A DNA stretch of 7,911 nt from Pyrodictiaceae archaeon (GCA_027046525.1 JALTYD010000290.1:1-7911), one strand, 5' to 3'; positions 1 through 6,292 are shown, counted from the stretch's first letter. Made by a program: numbers and translations. The notes: generated by a model not told the origin, from the sequence alone.

Positions 1-300
1 GGAACCAGGACCCGCTGCGGGTCCCCATGCCCGTTCCAGTCGCTCCGTTGACCCGTGAACGCCGAGGTCCGGGGTTAGGTTGCTCCCTTCCGGGCCTGGC
101 CAGGTTCCCCCGGCAAAGGCGGTAGCACCCTCTCCTCCGAGAGGGGCTCCGCCACCGCCAGCCCCACGGGACGGAGATCATAGGCCAGCTGGGGCTATTA
201 GGTGGGATTACACAACACACACAGGTTACTGGCCCCCGCTTTACGCCCATTTCGGGTAGGGGGAGGGCGAGCCCCCAGCCCTACCCGCGCGCTCCTTTCG
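1..300 (-). ncRNA. Archaeal 7S signal recognition particle RNA (3' end missing)
   Basis: Scaffold RNA of the signal recognition particle, which binds SRP54 and SRP19 and targets ribosomes making membrane or exported proteins. Read on the minus strand, the universally conserved helix 8 is plain: GGCCAGGCCCGGAAGGGAGC with its GGAA tetraloop (about 83-102), closed by CCGGGG/CCCCGG. Just 5' of it is helix 6, stem CCCTCTC/GAGAGGG with a GGAG loop, which fits the GNAR tetraloop bound by SRP19 (about 129-146). Helix 5 strands pair, for example CTCCGT...CCCGT with ACGGG...ACGGAG, and GGCCAG with CTGGTT near the window edge. The Alu-domain end (about 215-290) has the CCCGAAA-type archaeal layout. The left window edge removes the last 3' bases, probably 10-25 nt by analogy with family lengths near 300-320 nt. 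The 5' end is uncertain between about 290 and 312. The strong GC contrast with the surrounding AT-rich DNA is typical of structural RNAs in hyperthermophiles. Confidence 0.95.
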
Positions 301-333
301 GCCATAAGCCATGTAAACAGATATCATGTACAT

Positions 334-341
334 ACTTAAAA
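334..341 (-). promoter_or_regulatory. Putative TATA box of the SRP RNA gene
   Basis: The minus strand reads TTTTAAGT here, close to the crenarchaeal TATA consensus. Counting about 30 bases downstream predicts a start near 311, slightly upstream of the GC-rich RNA body, so a short leader may be processed off. This is based on position and base pattern only. Confidence 0.5.
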
Positions 342-423
342 TTCTTTAATGGCAGAATTAGGTGAGTTTAGCCTAGCAACACATAGTGCTTCGTAGAAAA
401 GAGAATACTATAGAGTGATGCAT

Positions 424-1104
424 ATGTCAGATACTAAGCTACCAAGTATCTATAAGTGTAGAAAATGTAGCAGCTTTGTAGAGAGAGATGAACATTGCGG
501 AGTGAAAACACAATTATTACTAGATGGTGATAGGAGACTAAAACTGAGTAAGCTGTTAAGTGCAATTTTGAGACACTTAGCAGTTAAAGAAGGTATAGAG
601 ATTCAGAGAGAAGGTTGGATAGATATAAGCCAATTAGCACACTATATACGTACTAGATGGAGAAATAGACACTTATACAAGTGGGTAGAAGAAGAACATA
701 TTGTTGCAGTAGCATTAACAGATAGGAGAGGAAGATTCCAGCTCTCAAACGATATGAAGAAGATAAGAGCAACATATGGACATACTATAGGTGTAAAGAT
801 AGATTATAAACCTCTAGAAGAACACAATCTACCGAGTGTGTTATATCATGGGACAATAATACAACGTCTTCCATTCATTTTGAAATATGGATTAAAACCT
901 ATGAGAAGACTATATGTCCATTTAACTAATGATAGAAATATCGCAGAAGAGATAGCTAGACGACATGGAGATCAAATAGCTATACTAGAGATAGACTCTA
1001 GCTGTATTAGATGGGAGGGTTTTAAAATATATAAAGCAAGTCCATCGATTTACCTAGTTGAATATGTACCACCAAAGTGTATAAAGACTACAGAGAGAAA
1101 ATAG
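424..1104 (+). CDS. kptA: RNA 2'-phosphotransferase (Tpt1/KptA family)
   Basis: Predicted to remove the 2'-phosphate from RNA using NAD+, giving ADP-ribose 1''-2'' cyclic phosphate, as Tpt1 does in tRNA splicing. Counting from ATG 424 (226 aa), the N-terminus carries a small zinc-type motif seen in archaeal members: C12-x2-C15 and H24-C25-G. Then come the family blocks: LSKLLSAILRH with R50/H51; IRATYGHT at 114-121 with R115 (usual form IRAxQGHS, here Tyr replaces Gln); YHGT at 141-144; VHLT at 165-168; RRHGD at 179-183; and a final VEYVPP. Length is typical for archaeal forms with the extension. In-frame GTG 415 and ATG 418 are alternative starts. I prefer 424 because GTGAT lies just upstream as a ribosome site. 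The gene diverges from the SRP RNA. Archaeal KptA is often a single gene with no obvious operon partners; its in vivo substrate in archaea is less clear than in yeast. Confidence 0.93.
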   Translation: MSDTKLPSIYKCRKCSSFVERDEHCGVKTQLLLDGDRRLKLSKLLSAILRHLAVKEGIEIQREGWIDISQLAHYIRTRWRNRHLYKWVEEEHIVAVALTDRRGRFQLSNDMKKIRATYGHTIGVKIDYKPLEEHNLPSVLYHGTIIQRLPFILKYGLKPMRRLYVHLTNDRNIAEEIARRHGDQIAILEIDSSCIRWEGFKIYKASPSIYLVEYVPPKCIKTTERK

Positions 1105-1156
1105 TAGTCCAAATAGTTTAGGGCAAAAAAGACATATGTTGACATAGAAGATAGAC

Positions 1157-1172
1157 AAAAAGTTATAATCTC
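1157..1172 (+). promoter_or_regulatory. Possible TATA region for the SDR-like gene
   Basis: The stretch AAAAAGTTATAATCTC lies in the 117-base gap after kptA. It is about 50-65 bases upstream of the next start, leaving room for a leader that includes the GGTG ribosome site at 1211-1214. This is the only clearly TATA-like run in the gap, so it is weak evidence for independent transcription. Confidence 0.3.
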
Positions 1173-1221
1173 TAGGGTATTGTAATCTTAGGGAACTCTA
1201 TGGTAGTCCTGGTGTCTATAG

Positions 1222-2031
1222 TTGAGTATTAATTTCGATCTTAGTAGGCTAAGAGTACTTATTACAGGTTCTACTCGTGGCATCGGTTTCTACGTTGCAA
1301 AGAGCTTAGCAAAGTGGGGTGCTAGTGTTGTTATCAATGGTAGAAGTAGAGAAGCCATAAAGAAAGCTCTGGGAGAAATAAAAAAAGCTTCAGCTAGAGG
1401 AAGAGTATATGGTGTTGCAGCTAATCTACTAGAGGCTGCATCAGTAGAGAGGCTTTTTAGGGAGGCGTGGAAGCTTCTAGGAGGACTAGATGCAATAATC
1501 GTTAATGTAGGAAATGTCACATGTGAACCCTGCTATCTACATGAAGTAAGCTACAAGGACTGGCTTGAAGCTGCTAAACTTCATACAATTGCGCCAGGTT
1601 ATCTAGCATCACTATTCGTAAAAAGACTACTAGAAGAGAATAGTAGAGGGTCTATTCTCTTCCTCTCATCTGTTACTATTAAAGAACCTATGTCCCACTT
1701 CGTACTAGCAGATACTTGTAGAGCTGGGCTAGTCCAATTAGCCAAATCAATTGCTAGATTTTATGGTGGGAAAGGTATTAGAGCAGTCACCATCCTATTA
1801 GGTAGTTTTGATACACCTGGTGCACGTCGCAACATAAGAATATTAGCTGAGAGAAGAGGTATAGATTTCGATACAGCGTGGAGAGAGTGGGTCCTAGAGC
1901 TTACACCTCTAAAACGTACTGGTAGAGAAGAAGAAATAGGAGCATTAATAGCCTACCTACTATCGCCTCTAGCAGAATACATTAATGGATCAACGCTGGT
2001 TCTCGATGGGGCTATGAGTAGATGTACATAG
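1222..2031 (+). CDS. Short-chain dehydrogenase/reductase-like protein with non-canonical active site
   Basis: A Rossmann-fold SDR protein of 269 aa. The start is TTG with GGTG seven bases upstream. The dinucleotide-binding loop TGSTRGIG sits at residues 15-22. The usual NNAG motif is replaced by VNVGN (94-98). The β5 serine is present (SS at 149-150), but the catalytic YxxxK has gone: the segment reads LADTCRAGL, placing Ala163 at the Tyr position and Arg167 at the Lys position when aligned on the following AGL. The C-terminus keeps the SDR ending YLLSPLAEYINGSTLVLDGA. This pattern resembles the SDR subgroup often annotated as 3-oxoacyl-ACP reductase-like, which lacks a perfect catalytic tetrad, so that product name should not be taken literally. 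Substrate is unknown and it may bind NAD(P)(H) without classical SDR chemistry. Its stop codon abuts the stop of the convergent phosphatase. Confidence 0.9.
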   Translation: MSINFDLSRLRVLITGSTRGIGFYVAKSLAKWGASVVINGRSREAIKKALGEIKKASARGRVYGVAANLLEAASVERLFREAWKLLGGLDAIIVNVGNVTCEPCYLHEVSYKDWLEAAKLHTIAPGYLASLFVKRLLEENSRGSILFLSSVTIKEPMSHFVLADTCRAGLVQLAKSIARFYGGKGIRAVTILLGSFDTPGARRNIRILAERRGIDFDTAWREWVLELTPLKRTGREEEIGALIAYLLSPLAEYINGSTLVLDGAMSRCT

Positions 2032-2835
2032 CTAGAAGGATAGTAGATCTCCTAGATCTCTAAGAGTATTCACAGTATAAGTCGGGTGGCATTTCTGTCT
2101 AAGCATAGCTGATATACCAGTTTTTACTAATACACTATCTACACCTAGTTTTTCTGCTGCTTTTATATCAGTGTCGCATCTATCTCCTATCACCAGTATG
2201 TCTCTCTTACTAACATTGTATTCTCTCATAACTAATTTATACATGAACGGAGAAGGTTTTCCTAGTATAATATCGGGTTTCCTACCACTACTACGCTCTA
2301 GGAATGCAATGATCGCACCTGCGCCTGGAGCAGTATAGTCTTGCGAGGGTAGAGCATTATCTGTATTTGTTGCTATAAAGTCTGCTCTACACTTAGTTAG
2401 AACTATATGTGCACCTAATAGCTTCTGGTAAGTTACGTGACGGTCAAGACCAACCACTAGTATATCTGCTTGACATCGATGAGGCTCAGCTATATTAGCA
2501 ATAGTATGTCCTTCTCTAACAAGTTCTTGTACTAGACCCTCCTCGCCAATTACGTATACTAGTGCTCTTCCGTATTCTTCACGAATATATCTTCCTGCAG
2601 CATATCCACTTGTTACTATACTCGCAGAGGAGATGGTCTCGCCTAGAATCCTAGTTAGTTTCTCTGCATACTCGCTCCTGGTCATAGTAGAATTGTTTGT
2701 TACATAGAAAACCTCTATATGTTTCCTATATACTCTCCTCAGCCATTCTACATTCTCCCATAGTACATGATCTCCAACCCATACTACACCATCAAGATCA
2801 ATGAGTAGTACACGATACTGTTTCCTACCACTCAT
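2032..2835 (-). CDS. HAD superfamily hydrolase, subfamily IIA (NagD-like phosphatase)
   Basis: Predicted Mg-dependent phosphatase of the NagD/4-nitrophenylphosphatase group, 267 aa, acting on small phosphorylated metabolites in the cytoplasm. All four HAD motifs are visible: DLDGVVW at 13-19 (nucleophile D13, acid/base D15), VTNNS at 45-49, lysine in GKPSP at 192-196 (K193), and GDRCDTDI at 217-224 holding the metal-binding aspartates. The large inserted C2 cap between motifs II and III includes TNTDNALPS and TAPGAGAI, typical of subfamily IIA. The ATG start is supported by GGTGA four bases upstream. The substrate cannot be read from sequence; relatives have been assigned to phosphoglycolate, sugar phosphates or nucleotides. 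The upstream region 2836-2949 is shared with the divergent amidase and has CTATAAAG (2859-2866) and a TTTAAGG run (about 2874-2880) as TATA candidates for this gene. Confidence 0.93.
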   Translation of the reverse strand: MSGRKQYRVLLIDLDGVVWVGDHVLWENVEWLRRVYRKHIEVFYVTNNSTMTRSEYAEKLTRILGETISSASIVTSGYAAGRYIREEYGRALVYVIGEEGLVQELVREGHTIANIAEPHRCQADILVVGLDRHVTYQKLLGAHIVLTKCRADFIATNTDNALPSQDYTAPGAGAIIAFLERSSGRKPDIILGKPSPFMYKLVMREYNVSKRDILVIGDRCDTDIKAAEKLGVDSVLVKTGISAMLRQKCHPTYTVNTLRDLGDLLSF

Positions 2836-2949
2836 TAACTCACCCAGCTACTTCGATCCTTTATAGGTCTTCACCTTAAACAATAAACATAGAGAAAAAA
2901 TAACTGAATCTATACTTAAGCTATCTAGCTACTAGAAGAGGTTATAGAC

Positions 2950-4407
2950 TTGGATATTCACAATACTGTCTCGAAACTAATACGTTCTATTCCTCCCCGA
3001 GAGGAGCCAGAAGTAGAATTAGACTGGGAGAAATACTACGAGAAAACAGCTGAACAACTAGAAGCTATCGGTATAAACCCCAGCGCTATCCTTGGAGGAT
3101 ACCTAGTTGCTAGACTAAGCTATAATATCCAGAAACTACTAAATGAGTCTCTCTCATCAGCCTCTACTATAGGTATGAAAAACTACTATCTAGTTGAAGT
3201 AGCCCCAGAGGGGCAAATCCTAGAAGTAGGCGAACTTATTGATAAAATGTTATCAAAGACAACCCAACTACCACTACTCTTAGGACTCCCTATAACAATC
3301 AAAGACAATTTCAATCATGCGTGGTTCTCGACAAGACTAGGTACTAGCTACTTCACCTATAGACCGAAAGGATACTCAGCTTCCATCAAGACTCTCATAG
3401 AGAGAGGAGTTATCATAATTGGGAAAGCTAATATGCATGAACTAGCACTAGGAGTAACTAATCTTAACAACCACACTGGTACACCGCTGAACCCAATAAA
3501 TAAAGAACTAATAATAGGTGGCAGTAGTGGTGGAAGTGCTGGTACAGTAGCTACAGGAATAGCACCACTATCCATAGGCACTGATGCAGGTGGTAGTGTA
3601 AGAATACCTGCAGCATGGACAGGGCTTTACGGGTTTAAGCCATCTAGGCTACTTATAGATAGAAAAGGAGTATTCCTAACATCTCCCAGCTTTGAATCAA
3701 TAGGCTTCATAGCTAGAAACCCTATAGATATAGCATTTATACTAGAAGCATTCAAACCAGGAATACTAGACGATCTACTCCAAAAACTCAACACCAGCAA
3801 TACTTGTAGAGAAAAAATACTCGTACCATACAACTTAGTAGAAAAAGCAGATAACGAAATACAAGAGCTCCTCCAAGAGGAAATTGAAACTATAAAATCA
3901 CTAGGATGTACAATTATCAAAGAAAACCTCAGACTAGAAAAAACACTCGATAGAGCCCGGACAATCATAACTCTATCCGAAGCATATACTACATACTCTA
4001 CTATATACGAGCAAAACAAAGAAAGAGTAGGAAGAGATATAAAATACCTACTAGAAATAGGTAAACACTTACCTAGCTGGTCATACATAGAAGCACACAA
4101 CCTAATAACCTACACAAAAGATAAACTACTAGAAAAACTCTCTACCTACGATCTAATACTACTACCTACAACACCAACAGGACCCCTACACCTAGACGAA
4201 GTAGACTGGCGTACATCGTTCTCACCTAGACTCATAATGTATACAACACCGTGGAACATACTAGATCTCCCCACAATAACAATCCCAGGACAGAGAAAAC
4301 TCAGCACAGGAATACCAGTACCTCTACAACTAGTCTCACTAAAAGGCGAAAAACACCTACTAGCCACTAGCACACTATACTGGATATCTACACAAAACAA
4401 ATCTTAA
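2950..4407 (+). CDS. Amidase signature family hydrolase
   Basis: Serine amidohydrolase of the amidase signature family, 485 aa, expected to hydrolyse a carboxylic amide to acid and ammonia. The Ser-cisSer-Lys triad is complete: K118 in GLPITIKDN (112-120), S192 in the glycine/serine loop GGSSGGSAG (190-198), and nucleophile S216 in TDAGGSVRIPA (211-221). The S192 to S216 spacing of 24 and K118 to S192 of 74 agree with the family. GKANMHELALG (158-168) and NPIN follow the usual order. The start is TTG with GAGGT at 2938-2942. Residues 1-100 are a helical leader without a signal peptide. It is not GatA: the GatA hallmarks (NMDEFAMG, SDTGGSIRQPA) are absent and no gatB or gatC lies nearby. The substrate is unknown. 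The coding strand becomes increasingly A+C-rich towards the 3' end, unlike the next co-oriented gene. Confidence 0.92.
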   Translation: MDIHNTVSKLIRSIPPREEPEVELDWEKYYEKTAEQLEAIGINPSAILGGYLVARLSYNIQKLLNESLSSASTIGMKNYYLVEVAPEGQILEVGELIDKMLSKTTQLPLLLGLPITIKDNFNHAWFSTRLGTSYFTYRPKGYSASIKTLIERGVIIIGKANMHELALGVTNLNNHTGTPLNPINKELIIGGSSGGSAGTVATGIAPLSIGTDAGGSVRIPAAWTGLYGFKPSRLLIDRKGVFLTSPSFESIGFIARNPIDIAFILEAFKPGILDDLLQKLNTSNTCREKILVPYNLVEKADNEIQELLQEEIETIKSLGCTIIKENLRLEKTLDRARTIITLSEAYTTYSTIYEQNKERVGRDIKYLLEIGKHLPSWSYIEAHNLITYTKDKLLEKLSTYDLILLPTTPTGPLHLDEVDWRTSFSPRLIMYTTPWNILDLPTITIPGQRKLSTGIPVPLQLVSLKGEKHLLATSTLYWISTQNKS

Positions 4408-4445
4408 CACCGCCCTCAAACAGAACACTATTCAGCCAACTATTA

Positions 4446-4478
4446 GGTTCTCTCAGCTCTTTTTGAGACCCAAGAACC
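4446..4478. repeat. Imperfect hairpin
   Basis: GGTTCT (4446-4451) pairs with AGAACC (4473-4478), and directly inside it CTCA (4452-4455) pairs with TGAG (4464-4467). This leaves an 8-base loop and a 5-base one-sided bulge ACCCA. It starts 38 bases after the amidase stop and is followed by C7, not T-runs, so it does not look like a standard archaeal terminator. It could be a 3' end structure or part of a protein-binding site. Confidence 0.5.
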
Positions 4479-4622
4479 CCCCCTACATACCCATACTTCC
4501 AATGCTACAGTAGCCGAAAATAGAACTACATATCTCGTAGAGAATTCTTTACCCCAGGAAAACGAAGACGATATGTATTCACCAAGATAGTAAAATTCTC
4601 ATAACAGAATTCACAAAATATA

Positions 4623-4676
4623 TCAGCACTCAAGACCTTCTTCATTGCTTTCGCTCTGTAGACGCGGGGTCATCAC
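4623..4676 (-). ncRNA. Candidate C/D box sRNA (2'-O-methylation guide)
   Basis: Read on the minus strand the order and spacing are those of an archaeal C/D sRNA. Box C is GTGATGA (4670-4676), followed by an 11-nt guide CCCCGCGTCTA (4659-4669). D' is CAGA (4655-4658), then a 9-nt spacer and C' ATGAAGA (4639-4645, one mismatch). The second 12-nt guide is AGGTCTTGAGTG (4627-4638) and box D is CTGA (4623-4626). Total is 54 nt. The second guide pairs with an ACUCAAGAUC-type anticodon loop, and the fifth base upstream of D falls opposite C34, the wobble base of tRNA-Leu(CAA). No target was recognised for the first guide. AAAAAGTA (minus, 4703-4710) predicts a transcript start near 4680, four bases before box C. 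It would act with L7Ae, Nop5 and fibrillarin. Confidence 0.72.
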
Positions 4677-4702
4677 TGATTCTTAGCTACTATTATGGCT
4701 AG

Positions 4703-4710
4703 TACTTTTT
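4703..4710 (-). promoter_or_regulatory. Possible TATA box of the C/D sRNA
   Basis: The minus strand reads AAAAAGTA, preceded by CCCCC. Thirty bases downstream is 4680, immediately before box C. It is a weak match to the TATA consensus; the support is mainly its spacing. Confidence 0.35.
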
Positions 4711-4782
4711 GGGGGTTCTAGCTGGGTTTGCCATGTTCTAATATTTAGATTGGTGTTTATTTATCGTAATTGGGGGCTAGAC

Positions 4783-5853
4783 TTGGGTAGTACTGAGGTG
4801 GATTATTCGAGGCTTTTAGATAGGTTTTCTAGGCAGATACTAGTACCAGAGATAGGAGTAAAAGGCTTAGAAGCTCTTAGAGGAGCTCGAGTAGCTATTG
4901 TTGGGTGTGGTGCTACTGGTACTTTTATTTCTGAGTATCTTGTCAGGATGGGTGTAGGGTATCTTAGAGTTATAGATGGTGATTTTGTCGAGGAGAGTAA
5001 TCTGACTAGAGTAGTTATGTTTACTGAGGATGATATTTTTACACCTAAGGCTTCTACGTGTAGAAGACATTTAGAGAGTATTTCTAGTTTTACTAGAGTT
5101 GATTCTTTTGTCGATAGGTTAAGGCCGAGTAATGTTGAAGAATTGCTAACTGGTGTAGAGCTTGTTGTTGATGCTAGTGATAATATGGAGACAAGGTTTC
5201 TCATAAATGATTTTTCTATCAAACATGGTATCCCCTGGGTGTATGTTGGTGTTGAGAGATGGTACGGTATGGTTGTACCTATATTGCCGAGGAAGACTCC
5301 TTGTTTATGCTGTATTCTAGGCCGTAGATGGGTTGAAAGAGCACGTAGAGGTGGTGTAGATAGAGGTGATAGATGTAGTATCTTAGGAGTAACTATAACT
5401 GCTGTTGCATTAACATCTGCAGTAGCAGTCAACTATGTTTATAAGATTATATCTGGAGATAATATAGAGCCACAGATTATAGTTATTAATGCTCTTTCAA
5501 ACGAGATTGAAAAAGTTTCTGTTAAGAAGCTAGAAGAATGTGAGTGTTGCGTAAAGAATAACTATGTATACCTGGGTAGAGAAGAAGAACTAGTGATGGA
5601 AATTTGTGGTTCTAATCAAGTTGAAGTTAAACCGCCTAGAAAATTGGCTATCGATCTAGGTATGCTTAGTAGTATTAGAGAGTTTAGAGTCTTAAAGACT
5701 ACGAGTGAAGTTGCAGTAGTAGATTTCAGAGGTTATAGACTAGCAGTATTTAGCGATGGAAGAGCTATTGTGATGAATGAGACTAATTTAGAGAAAGCAG
5801 AAAAGCTCTATAATGAGTTTATGAAATACGCTAAGCGTGCTATCATAGACTAG
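4783..5853 (+). CDS. E1-like adenylyltransferase (ThiF/MoeB/HesA/UbaA family)
   Basis: Predicted to adenylate the C-terminus of a ubiquitin-fold sulfur carrier (MoaD, ThiS or archaeal SAMP). From TTG 4783 (356 aa): RFSRQILVPEIG near 14-25; nucleotide loop GCGATG at 41-46; D65, then ESNLTR with R76; K89; DASDN at 130-134; zinc cysteine pairs C174/C177 (CLCC) and C253/C256 (CECC); and C198 in GDRCSILGV, aligning with the E1-type cysteine. These positions nearly match the equivalent MoeB residues. About 90 further residues (VFSDGRAIVMNETNLEKAEKLY) form the C-terminal domain common in archaeal homologues. The start is ambiguous: TTG 4750 and GTG 4798 are in frame. I chose 4783 because GGGGG lies six bases upstream and a TAATATTTA box (about 4738-4746) suits it. 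It converges on a MoaD-like gene 24 bases away, a likely functional partner. MoCo, tRNA thiolation or protein modification cannot be separated from sequence alone. Confidence 0.9.
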   Translation: MGSTEVDYSRLLDRFSRQILVPEIGVKGLEALRGARVAIVGCGATGTFISEYLVRMGVGYLRVIDGDFVEESNLTRVVMFTEDDIFTPKASTCRRHLESISSFTRVDSFVDRLRPSNVEELLTGVELVVDASDNMETRFLINDFSIKHGIPWVYVGVERWYGMVVPILPRKTPCLCCILGRRWVERARRGGVDRGDRCSILGVTITAVALTSAVAVNYVYKIISGDNIEPQIIVINALSNEIEKVSVKKLEECECCVKNNYVYLGREEELVMEICGSNQVEVKPPRKLAIDLGMLSSIREFRVLKTTSEVAVVDFRGYRLAVFSDGRAIVMNETNLEKAEKLYNEFMKYAKRAIID

Positions 5854-5877
5854 TATTAGTGTATAGTTCTTATCTAG

Positions 5878-6174
5878 CTAGAGTACGAAAAACGCTCTTG
5901 GCGAGAAAACTACATTATCTCCGTCTCTCAGAATTGTTTCTAATCCGTTTAGGAATTCTATTCTACGGCCATTTACAGCTATTTCAGCTGGATAGCGGAT
6001 ATTACCTCTATCGTCTAGTATATGTTTTTTAAAGCTTTCTTTTATATTTCTATCTATGTATTCTATGAGGTCTCTAACTGTTGAGCCTTGTTCTAGTTCT
6101 ACTTCAATAGAGTATTGTCCCATCATGGTATAGAATTCTTGGAGGAATTTTACTACTACTCTAATTATCTCCAT
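5878..6174 (-). CDS. MoaD/ThiS ubiquitin-fold protein lacking C-terminal diglycine
   Basis: A 98-residue beta-grasp protein like MoaD and archaeal SAMPs. Visible family pattern: IRVVVKFLQEF as the first strand, VELEQGSTVRDLIEYI (strand plus helix), and AVNGRRIEFLNGLETILRDGDNVVFSP, matching the MoaD block ending DGDxVxxFPP. Canonical members finish VAGG or similar; this one finishes SPRAFFVL, and no GG occurs anywhere. Other reading frames over the end do not restore a diglycine. It therefore cannot form the normal GG thiocarboxylate unless its tail is handled unusually, and it may be a structural or degenerate relative. Start: an upstream in-frame ATG at 6213 would add 13 residues, but GAGGGGTG at 6181-6188 sits six bases before the ATG at 6174, so I chose that (6177 is three bases away). 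It converges on the E1-like gene. Confidence 0.82.
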   Translation of the reverse strand: MEIIRVVVKFLQEFYTMMGQYSIEVELEQGSTVRDLIEYIDRNIKESFKKHILDDRGNIRYPAEIAVNGRRIEFLNGLETILRDGDNVVFSPRAFFVL

Positions 6175-6292
6175 CATTAACACCCCTCGTATACCAACTA
6201 GAGATCCTTTCATAACTATGATAGTATTAGCTCCGGTATAATTATTAGCGATTAATACTACGTGTAAATAGCATAAACATGGGCAGTTAAAA

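Larger units (their letters stand above)
4473..4719. repeat. Inverted 9-bp pair AGAACCCCC / GGGGGTTCT
   Basis: AGAACCCCC at 4473-4481 and its exact reverse complement GGGGGTTCT at 4711-4719 lie 229 bases apart, bracketing the AT-rich middle of the intergenic region. The right copy, read on the minus strand, runs into the AAAAAGTA promoter candidate of the sRNA. The G-strings pointing in opposite directions are reminiscent of inverted origin boxes, but nine bases is short and could be chance. Confidence 0.4.
4408..4749. other. 342-base intergenic region with strand-composition switch; possible replication origin
   Basis: The largest gene-free stretch in the window. The left part is C-rich and the right part G/T-rich, so the base skew reverses inside non-coding DNA. 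It contains a hairpin at 4446-4478, a C7 run (4477-4483), an AT-rich patch (about 4585-4625), a candidate C/D box sRNA on the minus strand (4623-4676), and a G5 run (4711-4715). AGAACCCCC (4473-4481) and GGGGGTTCT (4711-4719) form an inverted pair flanking the AT-rich patch. CCCAGGAAAACGAAGACG at 4553-4570 loosely resembles the archaeal origin recognition box core as I remember it, with an indel. No cdc6/orc1 gene is in the window. The origin role is inference. Confidence 0.35.

Noticed and set aside
8..24. Palindrome GGACCCG/CGGGTCC as a separate hairpin or terminator
   Set aside because: It lies inside the SRP RNA helix 5 strand and can pair with the opposite arm; it is more likely part of that RNA fold.
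1167..1196. Near-repeat TCTAGGG / TCTTAGGG in the gap before the SDR gene
   Set aside because: Too short and imperfect to support a regulatory repeat or attachment site.
3627..4100. Minus-strand open frame (about 157 codons) inside the amidase gene
   Set aside because: Shadow of a well-supported gene, low-complexity Ser/Ile/Leu composition, no recognisable domain.
2950..4407. Glu-tRNA(Gln)/Asp-tRNA(Asn) amidotransferase subunit A (GatA)
   Set aside because: The catalytic triad is shared by all amidase signature proteins, but GatA-specific motifs are absent and there is no gatB or gatC neighbour.
4553..4570. CCCAGGAAAACGAAGACG as a definite origin recognition box
   Set aside because: It resembles the ORB core only with an indel and I cannot run a motif scan; kept only as supporting detail for the skew finding.
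4803..5432. Long minus-strand open frame (about 209 codons) inside the E1-like gene
   Set aside because: Serine/threonine-rich shadow frame with no family motif; the plus-strand gene has the full set of catalytic residues.
5854..5900. Frameshift hiding a GG tail on the MoaD-like protein
   Set aside because: Neither alternative reading of the C-terminal region gives a Gly-Gly ending before a stop.
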